Part shown: positions 47,701 through 57,663 of the stretch, one piece after another
How the letters are laid out: every line of letters starts with the position of its first letter
Numbering within the stretch: position 1 is the stretch's first letter
NCBI GenBank assembly: GCA_934047225.1
Contig: OW203992.1
Span: forward strand, 14,435,501-14,499,500
Reading direction: 5' to 3'
Source: Ypsolopha sequella
Lineage: Eukaryota > Arthropoda > Insecta > Lepidoptera > Ypsolophidae
Length of the DNA: 64,000 nucleotides
Made by a program: the position numbers and the translations under genes
The notes under the pieces: generated by a model
The model's database searches: none
Told to the model about the DNA's origin: nothing
The model's input: only the letters and a program-made list of their open reading frames with translations

Positions 47701-50520
47701 CATGATACTTAGGGGTGAACGGACCGCTTTGCATCGTCTCGCTAAATAGCGCAAGTATACATGCTTTTTAGAGCATATAACATCTCTAAGTTTAACCGGC
47801 CAGCAAGTGAATGAACCTTCTACCTATATATGTTTTTGCAGGAGGAGATTGTGAAGATGCTGTCTAATGTCGGCGGAGGAATCAATTTGCATAGCGATAA
47901 TGGCGATACACCGTTGTTGTTGGCAGCACGATTGTCTCAACCGAAAATTGCCCGTATTTTACTACAAAAAGGTATTGTTTATTGATTCGGAGCTTAGGTG
48001 GGTCCTTCATATCACTTCTGAAAACTTCATGATTATCCATTCTGACAATGCCAAAAAATTGTCATGAAATTGTAAAAAATCTCTCATGCGAGCATGTTGA
48101 GACCTTCACACCATACACCTCGGAATTATAATGCGACTATTTTTTACCTTGATGGCGACTATTTATGACTATTTTTTGCCGTTTTGGAGCTTTTGTTACG
48201 ACTCTTGTCAAATTGGTCACATCTTGTTACTCGATACATAGGGTGCCCGTGATCTACCTATATATGGGTATTTATACGAAAATGCCTCCTGGCCAGTGAC
48301 ATCACCAGGGCACGTGATATATCTCACTTCTTAATATTACAGCTCTGTATTTCGGACTAATCATGAAAATATTAAGGTGTTCTTCATTGTCCTAGCAAAC
48401 ATCAATAATTGTAATATGATATTTTTTCCCTTTATTTCAGGTGCTAATGTAAATTCCTGTAACAGTATAACCGGTGCAAGCGCTCTGCACATAGCCGTAG
48501 AGCATGTTGAAGATTGTGAGGCCTTCGAGGAGTTATTGGTGTGCTTGCTCGAACACAGGATAGACATCAACTCCACGGCTCTCACTGGAGACACCGCCTT
48601 AAACAGAGCTTTACTGATACACAAGTAAGTTACGACTTTACAAATATGTCGTCTTTTGTACGTCGTATTAATTAAGCCTCCATTCATTCATTATTAATAC
48701 AGCCTTCAATGCAAATGCGATCGGCTTAAAAATATGAAGCATTGTAAAAATATGAATTTTTTGGACATAATAGTGTTAAAGATATGTTCGCATTCGCACT
48801 AGAAGTGACGACACAGTTCGTAAATAGTTCAAAGACACAAATGATTAAATTTCGCATTCTATCTCACGAAGTGCGTTTGGCTATGGTTGTAGTAGTACGT
48901 GCACACGCACATTTTCTAGTGTGCGTGACCTCGGGAGCGGTATAAAAAGCGTTTATATGTACACGTCACTACAAAAAACCATAGCCAGTATTATATTATG
49001 TGGCCAAACGAACATCGTGAGATAGAATATCTGTGCTTAAAATAAATATAATCAGTATATATTAAATAAATCTTCAATCTTTCTTTAACTATAGGTATAT
49101 AAAACTTGTTCAACGATAGCTTGACCGTAACCGCTGTGCCTCGCATTAGTCGCCGCGCGGCAACGCGGGGGGAGGAAAGGACATAGCATGAGTTCATATG
49201 GTTTGATTAAGGGTTAGTCGTTTTATTTATTCTTTTTTAAAACTATGACAGAAATAAATTTCTATGTTTCAACACTTGGCGATTTATCCATCGCAAGGAG
49301 ATATAAATTAACATTATATCATTGCAGTATAGAAACGCAGAAATAAAAGTAAATCTAGATGTGAGAGCAATCGCCCGGCAAGCGAGAGGTCCCGGGTTCG
49401 ATTCCCGGTTCAGAGCTCCTCACATCCAGATTTACTTTTATTTCTGCGTTTCCTTACTGGAATGATATAATGTTAATTTATATCTCCTTGCGATGGATAA
49501 ATCGCCAAGTGTTGAAACATAGAAATTTATTTCTGTCATAGTTTTAAAAAAGAATAAATAAAACGACTAACCCTTAATCAAACCATATGAACTTTATTCT
49601 TTTTTATTTATTTTTTCTGTTTTTGATTCTGATTTGAATTATAAGTTTCGTTTTTTTATGAAAAATAAATTATTTAAATAAAAATCATAATTTTAATATA
49701 ACGTACCTAGTTACTTATTTCATTTATCTTTCTCTTCCTCCCCGCCTCGCCGCGCGGCGCCTAAAGCGAGGCACAGCGGTTACGGTCAAGCTATAACTAA
49801 TCAGTCTCAGAACACTTATTACTTCTTATATTTTTATTATTTAATTTTGTGACTAATAGTACATTACGATACGAGAGCGATGAAACGTTTTCTGACGAGT
49901 GTGAGTTTGCGGCACGAGCCGAAGGCGAGTGCTGCAATCACACGAGTCGAGAAAAAGTTTCCCGCACGAGTTTCGTATAATTTTTTATAGCACAAGTGCG
50001 GAAAATGACGACTTTCGCGGTCATTTTACGCACGGTGTGCTATAAAATTTTTTTTTTTTTTTGTCAGAATTTTTCTAATCTCGAAATGATGACCCTAAAT
50101 CTTAGTCCGATTCAAGCTAATATGTTGATAAGCTGACGAATAAGTGATGTTGTTTACAGGGACAACGCTGCAGTGTTGCTTATACGATATGGCGCTGATG
50201 TGAACGCTTGCGACTTACTGTCTTGTGGCTTGGACAATTTAGCGATCGTCAGCAAAAGACGGTGGCCAACTCTAGCCAGCATGCTCCTGAAGGCTGGCCA
50301 CTTTGTTCCACCTCCAGAACCTCAAGCCTTCGTTCCTAAACCTGGCAGCACTGCGCACTGGCTGTACCATGCTTGCAGAGAACCTCTCACCCTAGCGGAC
50401 TATTCAAGAATCACGATTAGACGTATTGGTAAACAAAAAATACTATTCTCCTATATCTCGTCTCTACCTTTGCCTAAGACTTTAAAAAGATTTCTTATGA
50501 TGGAAGATGAGGGTACATAG
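38772..50520 (+). CDS. Ankyrin repeat and SOCS box protein (ASB-like), 614 aa
   Basis: ASB proteins are substrate receptors of cullin-5 ubiquitin ligases: ankyrin repeats hold the target and the SOCS box binds elongin B/C. Exons: 38772-38853, 40063-40540, 41664-41821, 42092-42267, 44404-44554, 46487-46611, 47842-47971, 48441-48624, 50160-50520. All borders are AG/GT and all phases fit. About ten ankyrin repeats are visible, e.g. RTALHYAAEQGHFGAAKLL, TPLHFAASRGYLDLVKML and TALYLASGRGHSDIVKYL. After the second repeat, exon 2 inserts about 120 Ser/Lys-rich residues (NSRKRQIKPHKRKLRHE). The C-terminus (about 555-610) fits a SOCS box: LTLADYSRITIRRIG then SSLPLPKTLKRFL. ATG 38772 is the first ATG in its open frame. 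Introns hold hAT, SINE, MITE and non-LTR copies. Candidate poly(A) signals are at 51109-51114 and 51255-51260. The family is sure; which ASB subfamily is not. Confidence 0.92.
39226..39842. mobile_element. hAT-like non-autonomous element, 617 bp
   Basis: The ends CAGAGATGCGCTGAGTAC and TAGAGATGCGCCGAGTGC are inverted. The 8-bp flanks are TTATGTAT (39218-39225) and TTATGTAC (39843-39850). Subterminal motifs GAGTACT/ACTCGG repeat many times. In intron 1 of the ASB-like gene. Confidence 0.8.
41221..41387. mobile_element. Deletion derivative of the tRNA-SINE palindrome
   Basis: The arms CTAGAAAAGATCAATCAGAA and the reverse are kept almost head to head; the tRNA module and middle are gone. The outer sequence AGAGTATTCAAAGCGATGGA also flanks the copy near 6410-6430. 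In an ASB-like intron. Confidence 0.7.
42431..42922. mobile_element. Inverted-repeat element with GCCCGCGGCTTCG-type ends
   Basis: ACTAGCTTTTGCCCGTGGCT at the left is inverted at the right (CGAAGCCGCGGGCAAAAGTTAG), with about 90-bp arms. The middle holds the unit also found at 349-475. The end motif alone recurs near 5669, 45230, 58014 and 60735. In an ASB-like intron. Confidence 0.6.
43705..44042. mobile_element. Foldback MITE, 338 bp
   Basis: AAGGTTAAACGTCAGTCGCT at the left is inverted at the right end (AAGGTTAAACGTCAGTAACT). The arms run over 110 bp (TTGACGCCAATAGTTCAGTA and its reverse). In an ASB-like intron. Confidence 0.85.
44083..44205 (+). mobile_element. Lepidopteran LINE-type 3' fragment
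   Basis: Contains TGGAAAGGCTTATGTCCAGC and the motif CAGTGGACGAACTAGGCTGA. The same 120-bp unit occurs inverted at 59537-59668. This sequence is a common 3' remnant in moth genomes; the parent family is not named with certainty. Confidence 0.6.
44598..44940 (-). mobile_element. tRNA-derived SINE, second copy
   Basis: On the minus strand it reads the same head (GCGGCGGTAAGTTCAG), B box (AGGTTCGATCCCCGG) and body as 2996-3348, about 340 bp. It lies in the intron after exon 5 of the ASB-like gene. No clear target duplication is seen. Confidence 0.8.
47014..47223 (+). mobile_element. Non-LTR retrotransposon 3' end (endonuclease-reverse transcriptase C-terminus)
   Basis: Open frame DRCGLKDVLTRIDKVMLWWF, GHVQRM, then (after an apparent deletion) RNRRVCMTRLMDVEEAKEVC and WKSVVSAYPPGRQV, stop TGA at 47221. 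This is the conserved C-terminal end seen in many lepidopteran endonuclease-reverse transcriptase ORFs. A (TATG)n tail follows. 5'-truncated copy in an intron of the ASB-like gene. Confidence 0.85.
49117..49793. mobile_element. Nested 677-bp palindrome with tRNA-like centre
   Basis: Outer arms begin TAGCTTGACCGTAACCGCTG at 49117 and end as the reverse at 49793. An inner palindrome spans 49192-49592 (GTTCATATGGTTTGATTAAG and the reverse). At its centre, unpaired, is a tRNA-like 3' half with a perfect T arm (CCCGGGTTCGATTCCCGG). Relatives of the inner part occur at 12897-13133 and, as a fragment, 59207-59285. It lies in the last intron of the ASB-like gene. Confidence 0.75.
49862..50043 (-). 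repeat. CpG-rich dispersed repeat, copy 2
   Basis: Reverse copy of 24991-25190, more than 85% alike by eye. It begins ATTACGATACGAGAGCGATG and ends GTGTGCTAT. About 115 bp upstream of the last ASB-like exon. Confidence 0.8.
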
Positions 50521-50764
50521 TATTATGAATTATACAGTTGTTAAGTTATAATTAGATTTGTAATTAACAATGGGATCGACTGCAGTTGTGATTTCAAATT
50601 TAGTATTTTGCGTCACACTGGAATTGTCTTAGTCTAGTCCAGGGATGGCGAACCTTCATGAATCAACGCGTCATTTTTCTAAAGAAATATTTAATGAGGC
50701 CATAGACGTGCCGACAAATAATTTTGATTTAGTGATTATTGTAAAAATAATTAAACTAAATACT

Positions 50765-50925
50765 GGTACCGATTCGGTGAAGCACATCTTAACTTATTTG
50801 ACAGGACTTAACTAAATTTAAGCGTTCTGTCCTTGTCTTTTCGATAAAGAAAGAAAAAGACAGGACGCTTCAAATAAGGTTAGTCCTGTCAAATAAGTTA
50901 AGACGTGTTATGCCGAATCGATACC
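50765..50925. mobile_element. MITE family M1 copy
   Basis: 161-bp palindrome: GGTACCGATTCGGTGAAGCA and the inverted GGTATCGATTCGGCATAACA, centre CTTTTCGATAAAGAAAG. In the 3' region after the ASB-like stop codon. Confidence 0.82.
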
Positions 50926-51586
50926 ATTATCAACTCGAAACTTCATATAAACTTTTTAACTTTTAACTTAAGTGCAAACGGCTTCGATTGGTGGCGTGCC
51001 CGAAATATTTTGTTACGTGCCACTAATGGCACGCGTGCCATTGGTTCGCCATCTCTGGTCTAGTCAGATATTGTTATTTAAAGACTTATTGTTTACTAAT
51101 CTTTATTTAATAAAGATACATTCAAAATACAAAGTGTATGTTAGTGACAAAAATATATAAAACATTTATTGATGACTAATCCTACTTCTAGTGATAAATC
51201 TGGCTGGAGATGTTCCATTGCCAACTGTACATTACATTGCACAAAATATGAATCAATAAAGTTTTATATTTCATAGAAAATGGTATAATGATGAAAAACT
51301 TTACAAAAATGTGGTTATTTCGATTCTTACAGTAGAAAGATAAAATTATAAGTACAAAATATGTCTAACGCTAAGATTTTCAATTGTAGTTTATCATGGC
51401 ATCGTAGCATGTTTAACTAGCCTAAGAATATAATTTAAATAAATAATTTTCAACAATAACATAAAAAGGAATAGGATTACAATAAAAATATTGATATGGT
51501 CAAAGTTAGTTACATACCGTAAATAAACATGTGTTCTTAACTTAAATAACTATAAATGGTTATGTACTCATACTCATATGTATATT

Positions 51587-51738
51587 GGTATTGATTCTGT
51601 GAAACACGATTTAACTTATTTAACTTACATCACTTCATTTAAGCGAACTCTTTCTTTCTGTGTCGTAAAGACAACGACAAAACGCTTAAATTAAGTTTTG
51701 TCATGTTGAGTTAAATTGTGCTACACCGAATTGACACC
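51587..51738. mobile_element. MITE family M1 copy
   Basis: 152-bp palindrome: GGTATTGATTCTGTGAAACA and inverted GGTGTCAATTCGGTGTAGCA. Between the convergent ASB-like and ANKRD39 genes. Confidence 0.75.
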
Positions 51739-52196
51739 AATCAAAAGTCGGATTTCGGCTGACGAGTTTCCATTTACAATTAATTACTAATCTAAACCAC
51801 GAATCTTTTAGTAGCAAAATTGTTCGTAACTTTGTTAAGTATTGTCCGACCGTTGGTTCGACTTTATATTTGGCAGATTTATAAGCGTTACAATTTTCAT
51901 AGAGACAGACAAACATAGCATCTACTGAAATTGTATTGAAGTATTAGATCACACCTTCGGATTTAGCCTACCACAAAGCCGAACCTTGGCCTCGGCCGGA
52001 AATAGCTTTAGGTTGTACACCACGTAATGTAAAAGACAAAGTTGCCTACTTTGTTTCGAAATAATCACACATAAACATTTAAAAACTTAACCACTACAAA
52101 TAAATGTCTGTGCATGAGATCACTCCAATAACATCGATCGTGTTAAAATAATGCACAATTACACAATATACACGGCATATCCATATATGTATTTAG

Positions 52197-54211
52197 TTAT
52201 TTATATGGCAATGGATGAACCAGCAAGGCTAAGTTTCCCTTCTTATCTTTAATAGTGAGGAGTTGGGGACATGCTTCCGTAAGTATCCTGATCACCTCGG
52301 GGTGTTTGCCACCAACAGCCTTGTGCAGAGCAGTTTGACCATCATCATCTTGCATTTCAGTATTAGCTCCTTGCTGAATCAACAGCTTGACTGCTCCAAT
52401 TTTACCTACGAAAATAATTTTATAATTTATAGTTCAGTCAATATATAGTTTTTGTATGGAGAAGGTTAAAATAAATGTACACTGGGTGAAAATTGGGAAT
52501 ATATCAGTAAACAAACTGAAAAATTTAAATTCAAAAGAATCCCTGATTAACATTTTTTTAAACATGCCACGTTAATTAGACCGTGGCTAAGTACAATATT
52601 AGTAAGTTCAGGAGCCTAATTATTTTGGTAAAATAAAAAAAAAGATATGTTCTTCCGGGACGGGGGGAGTGTTAATACAAGATTTTAATAACTTAATGAC
52701 CGAAATCGTTTGGATAACGATCGCTATCTTTGTTTCTTTGTTGGGACTGCAGAGGGCCAGCGTTCTACCACCTGAGCGAACGCCGCTTTTTTTAAAAAGC
52801 GACGAGTATGTTATGAAGAAAGTAAAGGTCAGGCACTTGGGCATAAAAGTATCGCCTGCATTTTTGCAAACGTTTTTGATAGAAAAAGTCAGATGTCACT
52901 CATTTCATTATCATTAGTCAGACATCGTTTGATTCAAGAACATTTAAAAAAAGTGCGAAAAGAAGACAGAAATAGTCGTCAGATTTTAGTGAAATACCTC
53001 TTTCATTTTGTCGATATATTTTGATTTTGTTTCACCCCCTTTCGGATGTGCACTCTTACGAAAGATACGAATTGGATCATTATGTTAGCAATATAATGGA
53101 AAAATACGGACTCAATTTTACTCTAACAAGCAAACTTATTTATGGATGGAAAGTGGTTCTGGACAATTTTCCCTCTAGTTGGTACGGTTATCACTCAACA
53201 ATTATTTTGCGCACTACTACTTTGTTTATGAACAAAACAAAATTCAAAGCAAAACAGTCACTTAAAAACAAAGAATTTGTTCTGTAGACAAATTATCATT
53301 ATTGCGTTATGATTGCACCAACTTAAAATATGGGTTTAGGCTGCACTAGTAACATGATGCAATATTAGCATATTTGAGGCATTGAGTGCAAGAACAGCTT
53401 AACATTTCCAGCTAGCCTAACATGGCCGGTTTTAACACCCTCTAAACACCTTTTGACAGCCCAATTTGAAATTTAACACATGGAATATGGTGTTTTGTTG
53501 TGTCAAAAAGTGTTAAACGCCGGCCATGTTAGGCTACCAGCTAGCCTAACATGGCCAGCGTTTAACACCTATTATTAACACCTTTTGACACAACAAAACA
53601 CCATATTCCATGTGTTTAATGTCAAATTGGGCTGTCAAAAGGTGTTTAGAGGGTGTTAAAAACCGACCATGTTAGGCTAGCTGGTTGTGCTTGCTCTTTG
53701 CCTTTTTTCTAATCCTACTTGCTCTACATTTGACAAACTGTAAAAGAGCAAGTATACACACTTACATATTGATCTAGAAACTCACCACCTACAGCAGCTT
53801 TATGTAAAGGTGTAGCTTTCCCAGTCCTAGTTTGAGCATTGATTTGGGCCCCGTTTAGTAACAGCAGTCTGCAGATGCTGACATGCCCATTACGAGCTGC
53901 ATAATGGAGAGCTGTGTACCCAAAGTTGTCAAGTTCATTTACAGCTACCTCAGGATCTCTGGATTTTCTGATTATGGAGTCCACTCTGTCTTCATCTCCA
54001 TTTAATGCTGTTATAGTAAAAAAACACAAGATTAATCATTAATTAATCAAAAATATAAATTATTGAGATCTGTATCTAAATAAAACATTTTGTAGTTACC
54101 TGCATACCATATGCCTCGTTCCCATTCCATCTCTGATAGAGTTTGATGTACTGAACTGTTTGTTGGAGTTGCTGTGCAACTACAGTGATCGCAATCATCT
54201 TTGTCAGCCAT
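52197..54211 (-). CDS. ANKRD39: Ankyrin repeat domain-containing protein 39
   Basis: Exons 54211-54100, 54007-53786 and 52405-52197 join in phase (1, 1) to give 180 aa, close to vertebrate ANKRD39. The N-terminus is short and Cys-containing (DDCDHCSCTAT), followed by the ANKRD39-like EMEWERGIWYAALNGD. Ankyrin repeats then read GYTALHYAARNGHVSICRLL, ATPLHKAAVGGKIGAVKLL and GQTALHKAVGGKHPEVIRIL. The protein ends at LLVHPLPYK. The cellular role of the family is poorly known; I infer only protein binding. The gene is in the same direction as the two GFRP-like genes upstream; only 55 bp separate its ATG from the stop of the next one. A 277-bp palindrome sits in its second intron just past exon 2. 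Confidence 0.92.
52740..52800 (-). repeat. tRNA-like SINE head fragment
   Basis: The minus strand reads GCGGCGTTCGCTCAGGTGGT then AGAACGCTGGCCCTCTG, a tRNA D-arm/A-box segment. No B box follows. Probably a truncated SINE. Confidence 0.4.
53408..53684. repeat. 277-bp near-perfect palindrome
   Basis: CCAGCTAGCCTAACATGGCC at 53408 is mirrored at 53684. The arms are about 135 bp with only a few differences, meeting at GGCTACCAGCTAGCC near 53543. In ANKRD39 intron 2, about 100 bp past exon 2. Confidence 0.88.
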
Positions 54212-54266
54212 GTTTAAAATGAAATACCAAATAAAAGCTAATAAAGTGATCTTATAGATATAACAT

Positions 54267-54575
54267 TTAGATTTCACGCTGCAAGGTCCATGTGATCTCG
54301 GCTTCTCCGGTGCTAGACACAACCTTATACCCGAGCTGTGCCAGTGAGTTGATAGCATTCAGAACATTACTTTTGATTGTAAATCCATTCACGACTCCAC
54401 TCCCTGATCCTGGAAACTTCTTTATAAGTGCTCTTATCTCTTCCTGGCCTAAACCAAAGACTGAACAGTCACTGGCATGCAAAGACCCTTTGGCTGCAAT
54501 GTATACAACTCCATCTTCTAGTATCGGAATGTTAGCTAAGTTGTTTGTTGAAGCCAAGTTGCTTTTAGTTTCCAT
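54267..54575 (-). CDS. Single-exon GFRP-like protein, 102 aa
   Basis: An uninterrupted ORF from ATG 54575 to its stop at 54267. The C-terminal part (NVLNAINSLAQLGYKVVSS, then TWTLQREI) resembles the end of GTP cyclohydrolase I feedback regulatory protein (GFRP), which controls tetrahydrobiopterin synthesis, and matches the neighbouring three-exon gene (LGYKVVASSS, MWTMRKEF). The N-terminus starts METKSNLAS and a Gly/Ser-rich stretch (FPGSGSGVVNGF) lies in the middle. It may be an older tandem relative of the neighbour that lost introns. Its 3' end is 55 bp from ANKRD39, so the two could share a transcript or a promoter region. Family assignment rests on short similarity. Confidence 0.55.
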   Translation of the reverse strand: METKSNLASTNNLANIPILEDGVVYIAAKGSLHASDCSVFGLGQEEIRALIKKFPGSGSGVVNGFTIKSNVLNAINSLAQLGYKVVSSTGEAEITWTLQREI

Positions 54576-54606
54576 AATAAAAATATAATTAAATGATACG
54601 GTTGGT

Positions 54607-55666
54607 TTAGACTTCGTCGTCTTTGGCTGGATGGTGGTAGTTGCTCAAGTGCATAGCCTCCTTGCTAAAGTTGTTGATGTTGTCTTGTTCGACGATGATG
54701 GAAGGTTCTGGCTCTGAGAACTCTTTCCTCATGGTCCACATGTACTCATTGTAGTCTTGTTTTACAGCTGTAGAGCTTGAGGCTACTACTTTGTATCCTA
54801 GTACCTGAAGCAAGAAAAATATTGCAAAAAAAAAGGGTTGTAGTTATTGCACTACATGAATTGTAGCACTTTACAAGTACATACTGCATTCATAATACTA
54901 GTAGTTTTTAGGTGGTCATCAGTTGTCACCAGATTACTTGGACTTTTTGACAAAAAGTGAACAAAAATAAATTTTGGATGACACTTGAGCAGTCATAATG
55001 ATGCGACCAACTCAGATGTGGGTGTGGCCAAATGTCATGCTTTTCATTTCACTATAATATGGACGCTCCATGAAACTTGTGAAGACAATACACAATACAA
55101 TCACGCGGGTGCAGATTTCAGGATGATATATTTTTGATTTTGAAAACAATAAAACCACATTTAGCTGCGCTTTTGGTAAAAAACCGTTAAATCTACGATT
55201 TTAGGGGTTTGTTGTTAGAATATTACTCAAATTTCACGATGTTTGGTCAGTGCACCCTTTGCAAGATTCTGTACTTGAAAATTATTCACTTTTCGGCTGG
55301 ACTTAAACATAGATCAAGGTAATGTCAATGGACTCAGCCATTCATTGAACGAGTGAGCGAGGCGAACTTACCTCTAATGCACTTAGGATCACACAAGGAT
55401 GTTGCAAGTAAACAATGGTAGATTCGTCGCAATAGCCACCACAGGCGAACCTCTTCAGTTGTTCAATGTCACCGGCTAAACAAAAAAAAATATAGATTTT
55501 ACAGAACTGACGACGAGATCATGTCGTTATTAAAATCTTAGGACAAAAATTTTCTTTTTTACCTCGATCGAAAGCGAGATTTACCTTTCAGGCCGGACAC
55601 CAAGACGCGCCAAGGGTTTTTATGTCCATACGATGCGAGGTTACCCCGAATCAAAATGTAGGGCAT
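54607..55666 (-). CDS. GTP cyclohydrolase I feedback regulatory protein (GFRP)-like, 127 aa
   Basis: Exons 55666-55585, 55475-55372 and 54804-54607 join in phase (1, 0). The protein starts MPYILIRGNL, like the MPY-L-I start of GFRP. It continues with RFACGGYCDESTIVYLQ and HPCVILSALE, then VLGYKVVASSS and YMWTMRKEF, which match the last strands of GFRP. GFRP is a small pentamer-forming protein of about 84 aa that binds GTP cyclohydrolase I and passes on phenylalanine and BH4 signals. Here about 40 extra residues follow (EPEPSIIVEQDN to KDDEV). The stop codon lies 31 bp before the ATG of the single-exon relative. A mariner copy begins about 0.7 kb upstream. Moderately sure. Confidence 0.6.
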
Positions 55667-56355
55667 TGATTACGGATGAAAAGATATGTTAAGATAACAA
55701 AATCTTCGTTCTTCTTATCACAAATCAAATTAACACCAATTATAAAATCGAAACTTTATTGGAAATGCTCATTCAACTCCAGTCCTGCATGACAATTGAC
55801 ATGACTTTTGACATTGACAATCACAACTAGGGATGACTTCTTGAAAATCCGATATTATCGAAACTAAGATGTCGATATATCCACGCAGCGCTTCATAGCG
55901 GAAAATTTCGGGCCCAACAATTTTACACACGAGCTGAGGTCGGTCAAAATCTAAAAATTCAATACCGCAGCGCGGCGGTGACCAAAGAGTACTATGAGTG
56001 ACACATGGCGTCGAGGAGAAAAGGGGTGGGTTTCGAGGTCATACCTCATGACTCGCGCAGTGCTTTTGAGAAAGCATAGAGAGCTTAGCCCATTAATTCT
56101 TGTCTAAGGTTTTTAATATCTGTTTATAGTTACTTCATCTAGAGTATCTAACCTCTACTTTTGAGGGTCATCTGAAGGTTTTGTCCGAAGGGTCTAAGTC
56201 ACTGTCTTCTCAGTTCACGCTAAAATAATAGACTTATAGAACATAATGCGTGATTAAGATAGTGAGAAAATACACACTAAAAGGAACAGCTTGCACTTTT
56301 GCTCCACTGGAAAATACATTGCACCGTGTACGGCGATTTAATACACAATATTATA

Positions 56356-57663
56356 CGAGGGGCATGCCAAAAGAAGTTAGATACTCTTTACTCCTTTGAT
56401 TGACACTGGCAAGTTATACATCATCTTATAGGTTGGTTGTTTGTTGATATATCTGAAAATAGAACGCACATCATTTCTTTTTTTTTTTATTTGGATGAGC
56501 ATCATTTTTCCGAGAATCTGGCGGGAATTCGCTTGCAGCAATGGAGCTCAGTCGAAGTGATTGTCGCGCTATGATTTATTATGACTATAAAAAAGTTTTA
56601 AGCCTCAAGAATGTTTTGAACTTTTGGCTACTACTTTTGGTGAGTCTGGTTGCTCACGAATAACAGTATTTAATTGGTTTGCTGAATTTAAAAGAGGACG
56701 GGGATGTCTCAAAGATGAAGCGAAGACAGGTCGGCTGCCAACCGCGGTCACAGAAGAAAACGTTCGTGCAGTCGAAAAACTTATTCGCGAAAACCAACGA
56801 ATTATGTATGTAGAGCTGGAGCGAGAACAGGGAATTGGATCAGCAGCAATGCAAACCATAATTCACGACCACCTTTCTCTCCGTAAATGTTGTTTGAGAT
56901 GGGTGCCGCACAAACTTACCGATGAGCAGAAAGACCGTCGGTTGGATTGGTGCCTATTCATGATAGATAAATTCGACGGTGGCGAGAAAAAAAATGTGTA
57001 TGATATACTGACTGGTGATGAAACATGGCTTTATAACTATGATCCCGAAACAAAGTGACATTCGACTGTATGGTGCTTTGAAGATGAGCCAACTCCAACG
57101 AAATGTTGCCGTGCACGAAGCACACAGAAACAAATGGTCGCTTCGTTTTTCAGCAAAACGGATCATATTGCTACTGTAGTGCTAGAGAATCAAAGAACGA
57201 TGAACTCCGAATGGTATGTGACAGTTTGTGCTCCAACAGTAATATCAGCTTGGTGTGACAAGCGACCGAAGTCAGGAATCCGACGCCTTCTCAGGCACCA
57301 CGACAATGCGGCGTCGCACACGTCTGCCAAAACACTTGACTTTTTCGACTCAAAAAATGCGTCAATCCTCCCTCACTCACCATATTCCCCTGACCTAGCA
57401 CCTTGTGATTTTACCTGTTTCCAAAAATCAAAGAAAAAATAAAGGGGAAGAAGTTTGAAAGCAAAGAAGATGCACTGGCTGCCTATATTTTTGAGATTTC
57501 TGAGGTGTCTAAAGAAGAGTGGTCATTGGTATTTTCCAATTAGTTCAGACGTATGGTAAAGTGTATACGTGCTCAGGGTGAATACTTCGAAAAGATCGAT
57601 ACTTGTAATAAAGAATAAATTTTATAATTTTCGAGTATCTAATTTCTTTTGGCATGCCCCTCG
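56356..57663 (+). mobile_element. Mariner (Tc1/mariner superfamily) element with near-perfect ends, dead transposase
   Basis: The left end (CGAGGGGCATGCCAAAAGAA from 56356) is repeated inverted at the right end (to 57663), with one mismatch over about 30 bp; TA flanks both sides as the target duplication. The length of about 1.3 kb is typical. Inside is a full-span transposase reading frame broken by two frameshifts and one stop. Confidence 0.95.
56541..57543 (+). pseudogene. Mariner transposase, inactivated
   Basis: Starts MELSRSDCRAMIYYDYKK. A frameshift near 56592 leads into FGESGCSRITVFNWFAEFKR. An in-frame TGA at 57056-57058 follows YDPETK, and another frameshift near 57413 moves the frame to the final KFESKEDALAAYIFEISEVS and stop TAG at 57543. 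The catalytic triad is visible: TGDETW, HHDNAASH and SPDLAPCDF, with 34 residues between the last two aspartates (DD34D). The helix-turn-helix and triad residues are intact, so decay is recent. Confidence 0.93.

Larger units (their letters stand above)
50521..52196. other. 3' regions of two convergent genes
   Basis: Contains AATAAA at 51109-51114 and 51255-51260 for the ASB-like mRNA, and two M1 MITEs. ANKRD39 ends at 52197 on the other strand. Confidence 0.5.

Noticed and set aside
52669..53287. ORFs 52669-52917 and 53021-53287 as a possible membrane-protein gene
   Set aside because: Inside the ANKRD39 intron on the other strand, no domain recognised, and the first overlaps a SINE-head fragment.
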